53,224 bases of DNA from NCBI GenBank assembly GCA_947643595.1, contig CANRWP010000020.1, forward strand, positions 1-53,224. The letters run 5' to 3'. How positions within the stretch are numbered: the first letter of the stretch is position 1; every line of letters begins with the position of its first letter. Below are positions 23,501 to 31,526 of the stretch, one piece after another. The stretch comes from an uncultured bacterium (GTDB lineage Bacteria; Bacillota; Clostridia; Lachnospirales; Lachnospiraceae). The notes beneath the pieces are model-generated. The model did no database searches, had not been told where the DNA came from, and was given only the letters and a program-made list of their open reading frames with translations. The translations under genes were made by a program, and so were the position numbers.

Positions 23501-24263
23501 GAGAGAGTTTTTAGACAGACTGTAGGCGCAGCTCACCGGTCTTGGCAGTGAGGAGCGGTTGGAGGCGTTGGAGTATTATGAGGAGTATTTTGCGGATGCA
23601 GGGGAAGAGAATGAAGAGGATGTGCTGCTTTCCCTGGGCTCGCCGGAGCAGGTGGCGGAGCAGATAAAGGCCGGACTGCACAAAGCGGAGGAAGGAATGT
23701 TCACGGAGAGCGGTTATCGGGAAAAAGTGGAGTCCGACAACCCGCCCGGGATGAGAAATTCTGCGGGACAAAACGCTTATAGACAGAGGGAATACGGAAA
23801 GGCTCCATATGGACAGAGCGCGGAGGGCCGCGGAAAACAGAGAGAGGAAAAGAAAAAGAGCGATAAAAGCGCAGGCATGGTCGTACTTCTGATCGTGCTG
23901 GGGATCCTGGCATCGCCGGTGATCATCGCTCTGGCGGCGTCGGCTTTGGGTGTGGCAGTGGGAATTCTGGGAGTTCTGTTCGGTGTGGTCGTTGCGATGA
24001 TCGCCGTAGTGCTGGTATTTCTTCTGGTGGGGGTCGGCCTGTTTATAGCGGGATTTCCGATACTGTTTTACAATCCCTTTGCGGGAATCGTCTGTATCGC
24101 GGGCGGCTGTGTTACGATCGCGCTGTTTCTGCTGGAATTGGCGGCGTTGGTGGCGATTTTTGGAAAATTCTTCCCATGGCTGATTCGTGAGGTGGAGAGC
24201 TTTGGAAAGTACCTGAGCAGAAAATGGTCGGAGAGGAAGAAGAGAGGGGAGGAAGCGGTATGA
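23493..24263 (+). pseudogene. DUF1700-family membrane protein with in-frame amber at codon 11
   Basis: TTG 23493, after GAGGGGGG and overlapping the padR stop, starts DKREFLDRL. Codon 11 (23523-23525) is then TAG, and the same frame continues AQLTGLGSEERLEALEYYEEYF, the conserved DUF1700 N-terminus. Homologues have a sense codon there, so a single change (for example GAG to TAG) broke the frame. The rest is intact: a helical head to ~90, a charged linker, and several hydrophobic helices (~130-220). Re-initiation at an internal TTG such as 23559 is possible but has no good site. It may be a true nonsense mutation, a read-through case or a base error. Confidence 0.72.
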
Positions 24264-25597
24264 AAAAGTTTGTGAGAGGAATGCTGATCGCCGCGGGATG
24301 TTTTCTGGCGGTGGGCCTTGTGCTTGGGATCATTGGCGCGGCGGGAATAGATTACATGGATAAAAAGTATGGAACCGAGGAGAACCGCATGCTGGTGCGG
24401 GAAGCGTGGGACAGGGTGAATAAATGGGATTTCAGGTGGATCAAAGGGGGAGGCAGAGGCCTTGTGCTGACATACGACGGCATAGAATTTGACGAAAACC
24501 ACGATCTGACATACGGAAGCTTTACCGACGACAGCCTGAGGGGGACAGACATTTATAAGCTGGATCTGGAGATCGGCGGCGGCAGCCTGACCATATGTCG
24601 AGGGGACGGCCTGATTCTGAAGAAGGACGGGGGACCGGAGTGCCAGTATTATATAGAGGGAGATACTTTTTACCTGAAGCAGCGATGCCCGATCGGAGGA
24701 GGAGAGACGGATATCACGCTGACGCTTCCGGAAGGGATCGTGCTGGAGGAGGCGGATATCATGATGGGCGCCGGAGAGATCGTCACGGAAGACCTTTTCT
24801 CCGCGGGAAAGGTAGAGATAGAGGTGGCAGCCGGCAGCATCACCATGGAGGAAGTGAAGGCGGATACCTTTTCCGTGGAGGTGGCAGCCGGTTCGGTCGA
24901 GGTAGACAGGCTGGACGCGGCAGAATGTGACACGAATGTCAACATGGGGAATATCACTCTGTGGGAGAGCCTGATTACCGGTGATCTGAGCGCGGAGGTC
25001 AATATGGGAGACATCGATATTTTTCTGAGGGACTCCTACGAGAACCATGATTATGAGATCGAATGCAATATGGGAGAGATCACCATCGGGACGGAGGGCG
25101 GAGAGTCGAGAACTTACTCGGGCCTGTCCAATTCTGTCGAGCTCTACGGCAAAAATGCGCGCGGCGGGAGCCTGTTCGATCTGGATTGCGATCTGGGCGA
25201 TATTTACGTGAAATTTGCGGGGACGGAGGATGTGAGTACATCCGGCGGAGAGACCGCGGAGGAGGGCGGACTGCCGGCGCTGCCGGGGCTGGAAAGCATG
25301 GAATTTCTCACTGACAACTGGCCGGAGAGCATCGGTATGGAGACCGGGAATACGACAGCCAAAAACTTTTCCTTTGCGCTGGAGATATCGGAACCTGTGA
25401 CGCTGACCCTGTCCTGCGTGACAAAAGAAGGCGAGCTGGATATGGAGATAGAAGGGGAACACGGGGAGGAGATATTTGAGAAGGAGGATATGCAGACAGG
25501 GGATTACGAGGTAAAGATCGATTCCCGGGGAACATACAGGGTGTCCTGTGAGATGGACGATCACACGGGAAGTTTCTGGATCAGACCGAAGAAATAG
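24260..25597 (+). CDS. DUF4097-family beta-helical membrane-anchored protein
   Basis: A 445-residue protein with a basic start and one hydrophobic helix (MLIAAGCFLAVGLVLGIIG, ~8-26). A long extracytoplasmic beta-repeat region follows, rich in VEVAAGSxTxEEV and VNMGxIT units (~175-285), the adhesin-like repeats of DUF4097. The tail (~370-445) is another beta domain. Its ATG overlaps the DUF1700 stop (ATGA). In this conserved module DUF4097 and DUF1700 proteins are thought to sit together in the membrane; the function is not established. AT-rich spacer follows. Confidence 0.85.
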   Translation: MKKFVRGMLIAAGCFLAVGLVLGIIGAAGIDYMDKKYGTEENRMLVREAWDRVNKWDFRWIKGGGRGLVLTYDGIEFDENHDLTYGSFTDDSLRGTDIYKLDLEIGGGSLTICRGDGLILKKDGGPECQYYIEGDTFYLKQRCPIGGGETDITLTLPEGIVLEEADIMMGAGEIVTEDLFSAGKVEIEVAAGSITMEEVKADTFSVEVAAGSVEVDRLDAAECDTNVNMGNITLWESLITGDLSAEVNMGDIDIFLRDSYENHDYEIECNMGEITIGTEGGESRTYSGLSNSVELYGKNARGGSLFDLDCDLGDIYVKFAGTEDVSTSGGETAEEGGLPALPGLESMEFLTDNWPESIGMETGNTTAKNFSFALEISEPVTLTLSCVTKEGELDMEIEGEHGEEIFEKEDMQTGDYEVKIDSRGTYRVSCEMDDHTGSFWIRPKK

Positions 25598-25662
25598 AAA
25601 ACGAAATAAAAAAATTAATCAAAATTTTGAGTATTTTTATTTATAAAATTATTTTATTAACA

Positions 25663-25801
25663 TATAATAAACAAAAGAAGATATCTTCTTTCCTTCGTCA
25701 AATGATGACGAGTGACGGTTCCGACTCGTCGGTAAAATAAAAACTGACCGGGCAAAGAACAATTCTGGCGGGGCTTGTCTTGAGGCAGGCCCCGCTTTCT
25801 T
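25663..25801 (+). ncRNA. Candidate small RNA upstream of the toxin-like gene
   Basis: TATAAT at 25663-25668 could start a ~125-base RNA near 25675. It holds an 18-base perfect palindrome (25674-25691), a stem GACGAGT/ACTCGTC (25707-25713, 25724-25730) and a strong terminator. This layout (short structured RNA, terminator, toxin gene) is that of type III toxin-antitoxin loci. The tandem repeats of known antitoxin RNAs are not visible, and the -35 (TTTATA) is poor. Confidence 0.35.
25768..25801 (+). terminator. Terminator ahead of the toxin-like gene
   Basis: GCGGGGCTTGTC and GGCAGGCCCCGC form a 12-bp stem with two G-U wobbles and a TTGA loop, followed by TTTCTT. It ends 40 bases before the next ATG. 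Confidence 0.85.
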
Positions 25802-25834
25802 ATCTTTCCATATCAATTCATAAGAGGTTTCATC

Positions 25835-26260
25835 ATGAAATATGAAGTAAAATTAATTCTGCTGTATTCTGAGTTTACCCGCGACTATCCGCCGGCTGAT
25901 TATTCTGAACTGATGCATAAACACGGACGACCATATACATGTCTGCTGATAGATTTGCATAGTGATTATTATATATGCGTTCCGTTTCGATTATCTGTTG
26001 GACACAAAAATGCCTATATGTTTTCGGATACAGATCGCTCAAAGAAAACAGGATCAGGGCGGGATTATTCAAAGATCGTGTTGATTAAAAATGAGAATTA
26101 CTTTGACTTTTCTGCTAAAGCAATTGTAGATCAGGATGAATATGCTGAAATGATGAAAAATCTTTCCTATATAATCCGGGAAGTCAGCGATTACATGAAT
26201 ACATATATCAATTACTCGTATTCCCTTGTAATGTTATTCAGCCATTTCTCGCTTCTGTAA
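25835..26260 (+). CDS. ToxN/TenpN-like (type III) toxin candidate
   Basis: A 141-residue protein. The segments YTCLLIDLHSDYYICVPF, LSVGHKNAYMF, SGRDYSKIVLIKN and AIVDQDEYAEM recall the ToxN/AbiQ/TenpN endoribonuclease toxins, where a basic patch in the GHKNAY region and the DYSK strand build the RNA-binding face. In that family the toxin is held by an RNA antitoxin encoded just upstream behind a weak terminator; here a terminator lies 40 bases before the ATG. AAGAGG is a modest ribosome binding site. The last ~16 residues run antisense into the MATE gene and look non-homologous, so the C-terminus may have been rewritten. Family call from memory of motifs, not a search. Confidence 0.55.
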   Translation: MKYEVKLILLYSEFTRDYPPADYSELMHKHGRPYTCLLIDLHSDYYICVPFRLSVGHKNAYMFSDTDRSKKTGSGRDYSKIVLIKNENYFDFSAKAIVDQDEYAEMMKNLSYIIREVSDYMNTYINYSYSLVMLFSHFSLL

Positions 26261-27582
26261 TACCGGTACACCACCGGGATCTTCCAGAATTCATCCAGAC
26301 AGAGAATGAAATAGACTGTTTTCGGCGGCAGATGCAGGACGAAAGCGCTGATAAATCCCAGGGGAACCGCGATACACCACATTACGATAATATCGCAGAT
26401 CAGCCCGAAGCGGGAGTTGCCGCCGGCGCGGAAGATACCGGCGATGGTCAGCGTGTTCATTGCCTGTCCGATCACATAGTAGGAGCTGACAAGCAGCATA
26501 AAGTTCAGATAGTCCTGCGCCAGGGGCGTCAGGTCGAAGATGTCGATCACGGGTTTTCGGAAAAGGATAATGACCAAAGCAGTCAATATGCTGACAGCGA
26601 ACGTGCAACGGCAGAGGCTGGAGGCGTCCTCTCTCGCCTTGTCCATGCGCTGTTCCCCCAGAGATTTCCCGAGAAGCACCGTGCCGGCGCTGCCTATACC
26701 GAAGCAGACGACACTGATCAGGTCTCTGATCGTGGTAGCGACGGAGGCCGCCGCCACCATATCGGAGTTCATATGCCCCAGAATGATGGAGTAGGTGGAG
26801 AAGGCAAAAGTCCAGATACAGTCGTTTAAAAGCGCCGGGATGGAATACTTCAGAAAATCCTGAAATAACAATTTATGACGGCCGAACAGGACGGAGCGCT
26901 GCGGTCTGAAGATCCGTCCTCTGAAAAAATCCGCAAAACACAGAAGGATCTCCACCACGCGGGCGATCACCGTGGCGAGGGCAACGCCGAGGATGCCAAG
27001 CCTTGGCGCCCCGAACAGTCCGAAGATAAATACCGCGTTCAAAAACACATTGAGAAACAGGGCGGTGCAGCTGATCAGTGTGCTCGTCCTTGCCCTCTCC
27101 ACACTCTTCAACACGCAGAGGTAGGTCTGGGAAAACCCTGTCAGAAGATAGGAGATACCGATGACTCGCAGATAGGAAGCCCCCATCTCAATCAGTTCCG
27201 CGTCCGGCGTAAAGACCCTCATCAGAAGAGCGGGGAAAGAGATCGCCGCAAGGGAGAGCAGGAATGTGAAAGACATGGATATCTTCAGGGCGATGCCGAA
27301 GACCGCCTGGATCGAATCCATATCCTTTTTTCCCCAGTACTGAGCGCAGAGCATGGTAGTCCCGGAGGTGATCCCAAAGAAAAAGCCGCCCAGAATAAAC
27401 TGATACTGGTTTGCCAGGGAGACAGCCGACATGGAGGACTGCCCTACATAGTTGAGCATCAGCACGTCGGCAGAATTTACCATGTTTGTGATCAGGTTTT
27501 GAATCGTTATCGGAATGACCAGAGAAAGAAGCGATCTGTAAAAAAGTTTCTTCTCAGGTGTCAATGTTTTACAGGTATTCAT
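26212..27582 (-). CDS. MATE-family efflux transporter
   Basis: A 456-residue membrane protein with about twelve hydrophobic helices. The family start IPITIQNLITNMVNSADVLMLNYVGQSSMSAVSLANQ and the second-half repeat PALLNDCIWTFAFSTYSIILGHM are typical of MATE drug/sodium antiporters. The substrate cannot be told. The start codon has no clear Shine-Dalgarno sequence. Its 3' end overlaps the convergent toxin-like gene by 49 bases. Confidence 0.9.
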   Translation of the reverse strand: MNTCKTLTPEKKLFYRSLLSLVIPITIQNLITNMVNSADVLMLNYVGQSSMSAVSLANQYQFILGGFFFGITSGTTMLCAQYWGKKDMDSIQAVFGIALKISMSFTFLLSLAAISFPALLMRVFTPDAELIEMGASYLRVIGISYLLTGFSQTYLCVLKSVERARTSTLISCTALFLNVFLNAVFIFGLFGAPRLGILGVALATVIARVVEILLCFADFFRGRIFRPQRSVLFGRHKLLFQDFLKYSIPALLNDCIWTFAFSTYSIILGHMNSDMVAAASVATTIRDLISVVCFGIGSAGTVLLGKSLGEQRMDKAREDASSLCRCTFAVSILTALVIILFRKPVIDIFDLTPLAQDYLNFMLLVSSYYVIGQAMNTLTIAGIFRAGGNSRFGLICDIIVMWCIAVPLGFISAFVLHLPPKTVYFILCLDEFWKIPVVYRYYRSEKWLNNITREYE

Positions 27583-27671
27583 AATGCTGAAAGCATAGCA
27601 GATAAAGACGGCGTTGTAAAGAAAAAACCGGTAAAAAAATATTTTAGGTGCTGTCTATTTCGGACAGGGTG

Positions 27672-27680
27672 TGATACAAT
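27672..27680 (+). promoter_or_regulatory. Extended -10 promoter of hpf
   Basis: TGATACAAT (27672-27680) is an extended -10. The -35 position 17 bases upstream is weak (TGTCTA). Confidence 0.5.
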
Positions 27681-27741
27681 ATACGCAAAGGACGGAGATG
27701 CTTTTGGCGCTCCTGTCCAAATGAAAAAAGGAGGTATGCCT

Positions 27742-28269
27742 ATGAAAATTATTATTACCGGAAAGAATCTCGAGGTTTCAGAGGGGTTAAAGAATGCCGT
27801 AGAGGAGAAGATCGGTAAGCTGGAGAAATACTTTGCGGAAGATACGACCGCTAAAGTGACGCTCAGCGTGGAGAAGGACAGACAGAAGATCGAAGTGACG
27901 ATCCCTGTGAAGGGAAATATTATTCGATCCGAGCAGACGAGCAGCGATATGTATGTTTCCATCGACCTGGTTCAGGAGATCATCGAGCGCCAGCTGAAAA
28001 AATATAAGAACAAATTGATTGACAAGAAACAGAACGCGGCATCTTTCAGTGATGCATTTATAGAGAAACCGGATGATGGGGAGGAGGAAGTGAAGATCGT
28101 TCGGACGAAACAGTTTGATATCAAACCCATGTATCCCGAGGACGCCTGTGTGCAGATGGAACTTCTGGGGCATGATTTTTATGTGTTCTGCAATGCGGAG
28201 ACGGATCTGGTGAGCGTTGTCTATAAGAGAAAGGGCGGCACTTACGGACTGATCGAGCCGGAGGTGTAA
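27742..28269 (+). CDS. hpf: Long-form ribosome hibernation promoting factor
   Basis: A 175-residue protein. The N-terminal S30AE domain (~1-95, MKIIITGKNLEVSEGLKNAV) binds the 30S decoding region; the C-terminal domain (~120-175, RTKQFDIKPMYPEDACVQMELLGHDFYVF) pairs with a second copy to join two ribosomes into a 100S dimer. This two-domain length is the long HPF form. ATG 27742 lies 7 bases after AAAGGAGG; ATG 27736 is too close. The frame is open far upstream but that stretch is antisense to the MATE gene. Confidence 0.95.
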   Translation: MKIIITGKNLEVSEGLKNAVEEKIGKLEKYFAEDTTAKVTLSVEKDRQKIEVTIPVKGNIIRSEQTSSDMYVSIDLVQEIIERQLKKYKNKLIDKKQNAASFSDAFIEKPDDGEEEVKIVRTKQFDIKPMYPEDACVQMELLGHDFYVFCNAETDLVSVVYKRKGGTYGLIEPEV

Positions 28270-28289
28270 ACGCGGCGGCCGGTAGGGGG

Positions 28290-28418
28290 CAATGAGCCAT
28301 CTCCAAAATGCTTCGCATTTTCGGAATGTATGGCTTCGCCATATAAAATTATGCAGAAACCTGTTTATGAGTGCAAGCATTCAACACAGGTTCTTACAGA
28401 ATTTCGCATGGCTCATTG
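28290..28418. repeat. 129-bp multi-branched palindromic element A
   Basis: CAATGAGCCAT (28290-28300) and ATGGCTCATTG (28408-28418) close the element. Inside are AAAATGC-TTC-GCATTTT (28305-28321), TATGGC-TTC-GCCATA (28329-28343) and a long hairpin AACCTGT...ACAGGTT (28358-28392) with an inner GAGTGC/GCATTC stem. It fills most of the hpf-thl gap and ends exactly before the thl -35. Length and hairpin order match the element at 32691-32819 read in the opposite sense. Confidence 0.7.
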
Positions 28419-28447
28419 TTGCAAAATGTCGAATGCTGTGGTATAAT
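28419..28447 (+). promoter_or_regulatory. Promoter of the butyryl-CoA operon
   Basis: TTGCAA (28419-28424), 17-base spacer, TATAAT (28442-28447) with the TG extension (TGGTATAAT). It directly abuts element A. Confidence 0.75.
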
Positions 28448-28518
28448 GGAAAAAGTGAGTTTGTCAAAAAAATAACAAACAAATTATAAAAAATCAAGCA
28501 AAATGGAGGGCTATTCAA

Positions 28519-29706
28519 ATGGCGAAAAAAGTAGTGTTAGCGGGCGCTTGCCGTACCGCGATCGGCAAAATGGGCGGAGCTCTTGGGACGACTCCGGCAC
28601 CTGTACTTGGTTCCATCGTAATCAAAGAAGCGTTAAAGAGAGCAGGCGTGCCTGCGGATCAGGTTGACCAGGTTTACATGGGCTGCGTTATCCAGGCAGG
28701 TCTCGGTCAGAACGTGGCGCGTCAGGCGTCCATCAAGGCAGGTCTTCCTGTGGAGACCCCTGCGGTAACGATCAATGTGGTGTGCGGTTCCGGTCTGAAC
28801 TGTGTGAATATGGCTGCACAGATGATCCAGGCAGGCGATGCCGATATCGTGGTGGCAGGCGGTATGGAGAATATGTCCATGGCTCCCTACGCGATGATGA
28901 ATGGCCGTTATGGTTACAGGATGAATAACGGGACTCTGGTGGATACCATGGTGAACGATGCGCTGTGGGATGCATTCAACCAGTACCATATGATGATCAC
29001 TGCCGAGAATATTGCGGATCAGTGGAAGCTGACAAGGGAAGAACTCGATGAGTTTGCCGTAAACAGCCAGCAGAAGTGTGAGAAGGCGATGAGTGAAGGC
29101 AGATTTGACGACGAGATCGTTCCGGTTCCCGTGAAAGTGAAAAAAGAAGTTGTCGATTTCGTGAAGGATGAAGGCCCTCGTCCGGGAACGACAATGGAAG
29201 CTCTGACGAAACTGAAATGCTGTTCCGGCAAGAAGGAGGGCGGCGTTGTGACAGCGGGCAATGCTTCCGGCATCAACGACGGCGCTGCTGCGGTTGTTGT
29301 GATGAGCGAAGAGAAAGCGAAAGAGCTGGGCGTAAAGCCGATGGCTACTTTTGTGGCAGGCGCGCTGGGCGGCGTGGATCCTTCCATCATGGGCATCGGC
29401 CCTGTGGCTGCGACCAGAAAAGTGATGGCTAAGACAGGCCTGACTGTGGATGATATGGATCTGATCGAGGCAAACGAAGCGTTCGCGGCACAGTCTGTAG
29501 CAGTGGCGAAAGAGCTTGGTTTCAACCCCGAGAAATTGAATGTAAACGGCGGCGCTATCGCGTTGGGACATCCGGTGGGAGCATCCGGCTGCCGTATCCT
29601 TGTCACATTGCTGCACGAGATGGTGAAGAGAGACGCGAAAAAAGGCCTTGCGACACTCTGCATCGGCGGCGGCATGGGCTGCGCAACCATCGTAGAGAGA
29701 GACTAA
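28519..29706 (+). CDS. thlA: Acetyl-CoA C-acetyltransferase (thiolase)
   Basis: A 395-residue thiolase that condenses two acetyl-CoA to acetoacetyl-CoA, the first step to butyrate. The acyl-accepting Cys89 is in VVCGSGLNC; His351 is in [15 protein letters not shown] and Cys381 in CIGGGMGCA, so the catalytic set is complete. GGAGGG precedes the ATG. First gene of the thl-crt-hbd-bcd-etfB-etfA operon, all on the plus strand. Confidence 0.96.
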   Translation: MAKKVVLAGACRTAIGKMGGALGTTPAPVLGSIVIKEALKRAGVPADQVDQVYMGCVIQAGLGQNVARQASIKAGLPVETPAVTINVVCGSGLNCVNMAAQMIQAGDADIVVAGGMENMSMAPYAMMNGRYGYRMNNGTLVDTMVNDALWDAFNQYHMMITAENIADQWKLTREELDEFAVNSQQKCEKAMSEGRFDDEIVPVPVKVKKEVVDFVKDEGPRPGTTMEALTKLKCCSGKKEGGVVTAGNASGINDGAAAVVVMSEEKAKELGVKPMATFVAGALGGVDPSIMGIGPVAATRKVMAKTGLTVDDMDLIEANEAFAAQSVAVAKELGFNPEKLNVNGGAIALGHPVGASGCRILVTLLHEMVKRDAKKGLATLCIGGGMGCATIVERD

Positions 29707-29732
29707 AAGTCTTCGATGAGAGAGAAAATCTG

Positions 29733-29763
29733 ATACCGGGAAGTGTTTGCGGCTTCCCGGTAT
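29733..29763 (+). other. Intercistronic stem-loop between thlA and crt
   Basis: ATACCGGGAAG (29733-29743) and CTTCCCGGTAT (29753-29763) form a perfect 11-bp stem. No T-run follows, so it is more likely an mRNA processing or stability element than a terminator. Confidence 0.75.
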
Positions 29764-29793
29764 TCGAGCGTTTATCAGAGAGGAGAAAATACC

Positions 29794-30579
29794 ATGGAAT
29801 TTGTTTTGTATGAAGTAAACGGTCAGGTCGGAACCATCACGATCAACCGAGAGAAGGCATTGAACGCGTTGAATTCAGCTGTGTTGGATGAACTGAATGC
29901 TGTCCTGGACGGGGTGGATTTAGATCAGGTGAGATGTCTGATCTTAACCGGAGCAGGCACAAAATCCTTTGTGGCTGGCGCCGACATCGGCGAGATGAGC
30001 ACACTGACCAAGGCGGAAGGCGAGGCTTTCGGCAAGAAAGGCAACGATGTATTCCGGAAACTGGAGACGTTCCCGATCCCCGTGATCGCTGCGGTAAACG
30101 GTTTTGCGCTGGGAGGCGGCTGTGAGATATCCATGAGCTGTGATATCCGCATCTGTTCCGACAACGCGGTGTTCGGACAGCCGGAAGTGGGACTCGGCAT
30201 CACGCCGGGCTTCGGCGGCACCCAGAGGCTTGCCCGTCTGGTAAGTCCGGGTATGGCAAAACAGCTTATCTACACGGCGAGAAACATCAAAGCTGACGAA
30301 GCGCTCCGCATCGGTCTCGTGAACGCTGTATACCCGCAGGAAGAGTTGATGGCAGCAGCGCAGAAAATGGCGGCGGGTATCGCGAAGAACGCGCCCATCG
30401 CAGTGCGTAACTGCAAGAAGGCGATCAACGACGGGCTGGAAGTGAACATGGATGAGGCGATTGTGATCGAAGAGAAGCTCTTTGGCGACTGCTTCGAGAC
30501 GGAGGATCAGAAGTATGGTATGGCTTTCTTCCTCGACAGGAATAAAGAGAAAGTAAAAGAGCCGTTCAAAAACATGTAG
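29794..30579 (+). CDS. crt: 3-hydroxybutyryl-CoA dehydratase (crotonase)
   Basis: A 261-residue enoyl-CoA hydratase-fold enzyme that turns 3-hydroxybutyryl-CoA into crotonyl-CoA. The oxyanion-hole segment is AGADIGEM (~66-73), and the two catalytic Glu lie in GGGCEISMSCD and GQPEVGLGI. The NAVFGQPEVGLGITPGFGGTQRL block is strongly typical of crotonase. ATG 29794 follows AGAGGAGAA; the frame is open 51 bases further up, but that part covers the intercistronic hairpin. Confidence 0.95.
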   Translation: MEFVLYEVNGQVGTITINREKALNALNSAVLDELNAVLDGVDLDQVRCLILTGAGTKSFVAGADIGEMSTLTKAEGEAFGKKGNDVFRKLETFPIPVIAAVNGFALGGGCEISMSCDIRICSDNAVFGQPEVGLGITPGFGGTQRLARLVSPGMAKQLIYTARNIKADEALRIGLVNAVYPQEELMAAAQKMAAGIAKNAPIAVRNCKKAINDGLEVNMDEAIVIEEKLFGDCFETEDQKYGMAFFLDRNKEKVKEPFKNM

Positions 30580-30653
30580 TCGTCTGAAAAAAGCAAAGGG
30601 ATTTTCGGGGGTAATAAAATAAAGATAAATATATTAAACAGGAGGACTTTAAA

Positions 30654-31493
30654 ATGAAGGTAGGTATTATTGGCGCTGGTACAATGGGTTCCGGTATTGC
30701 ACAGGCATTTGCGATGACTGACGGTTATGAAGTATGTCTCTGCGATATCAAGGAAGAGTACGCGGAAGGCGGCAAAGCGAAAATTCAGAAGAACATGAAT
30801 TTCCTTGTGGGCAAGGAAAAGATCACACAGGAAAAGGCTGACGAGATCATGGGCAAGATCACCACAGGTTTGAACGGGATCTGCACAGATTGTGACCTGA
30901 TCGTGGAAGTTGCTCTGGAAAACCTGGAGATCAAGAAAAAAATCTTTACGGAGCTGATGGGCATCGTGAAGAAGGACTGCATGTTTGCATCCAACACTTC
31001 CTCTCTTTCCATCACGAAGATCGGTGAGGGACTTGACCGCCCGATGATCGGTATGCATTTCTTCAATCCTGCCGACAGAATGAAACTGGTGGAAGTGATC
31101 AAAGGTGAGAACACTCCTCAGGAGATGGTAGACAGGATCGTTGCGATCTCCAAAGAGATCGGCAAGACTCCTGTAGAAGTAAAGGAAGCTCCGGGCTTTG
31201 TCGTAAACAGAATTCTGATCCCGATGATCAATGAAGCGATCGGCGTTTTCGATGCAGGCACCGCTTCCGCAGCGGATATCGATGTGGCTATGCAGCTCGG
31301 TGCATCCCATCCGATGGGACCTCTGCACCTCGGCGACCTGATCGGCCTGGACATCTGCCTCGCTATCATGGAAGTTCTCTACAACGAGACAAAAGACGAG
31401 AAGTACGCTCCGCAGCCTCTGCTCAAGAAGATGGTGGAAGAGAAGAAACTCGGCAGGAAAACAGGGGTTGGATTTTTTGATTACAGTAAATAA
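30654..31493 (+). CDS. hbd: 3-hydroxybutyryl-CoA dehydrogenase
   Basis: A 279-residue NAD(P)H-dependent enzyme reducing acetoacetyl-CoA to 3-hydroxybutyryl-CoA. The Rossmann motif GAGTMGSGIAQAF is at 7-19; the catalytic His is in GMHFFNPADRMKLVE, with the Glu partner in APGFVVNRIL region nearby. Length is normal. AGGAGG precedes the ATG. It lies third in the operon, between crt and bcd. Confidence 0.95.
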   Translation: MKVGIIGAGTMGSGIAQAFAMTDGYEVCLCDIKEEYAEGGKAKIQKNMNFLVGKEKITQEKADEIMGKITTGLNGICTDCDLIVEVALENLEIKKKIFTELMGIVKKDCMFASNTSSLSITKIGEGLDRPMIGMHFFNPADRMKLVEVIKGENTPQEMVDRIVAISKEIGKTPVEVKEAPGFVVNRILIPMINEAIGVFDAGTASAADIDVAMQLGASHPMGPLHLGDLIGLDICLAIMEVLYNETKDEKYAPQPLLKKMVEEKKLGRKTGVGFFDYSK

Positions 31494-31526
31494 GTCAAAA
31501 ATATAAATTAATGGAGGAAATAAATC

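Noticed and set aside
24068..25564. A 498-codon minus-strand frame opposite the DUF4097 gene
   Set aside because: Composition is rich in His, Arg and Ser as expected for an antisense shadow; no start site and no family motif.
25670..25767. Tandem repeats expected for a type III antitoxin RNA
   Set aside because: Only loose echoes (GTGACGG, CTGACCGG) are seen at ~32-base spacing; they do not align beyond eight bases.
26875..27741. Upstream extension of hpf by ~289 codons
   Set aside because: That part is antisense to the MATE transporter; HPF begins at ATG 27742 with an excellent ribosome binding site.
29733..29763. Terminator between thlA and crt
   Set aside because: The 11-bp stem is strong but no T-run follows, and the operon continues; it is listed as an intercistronic stem-loop.
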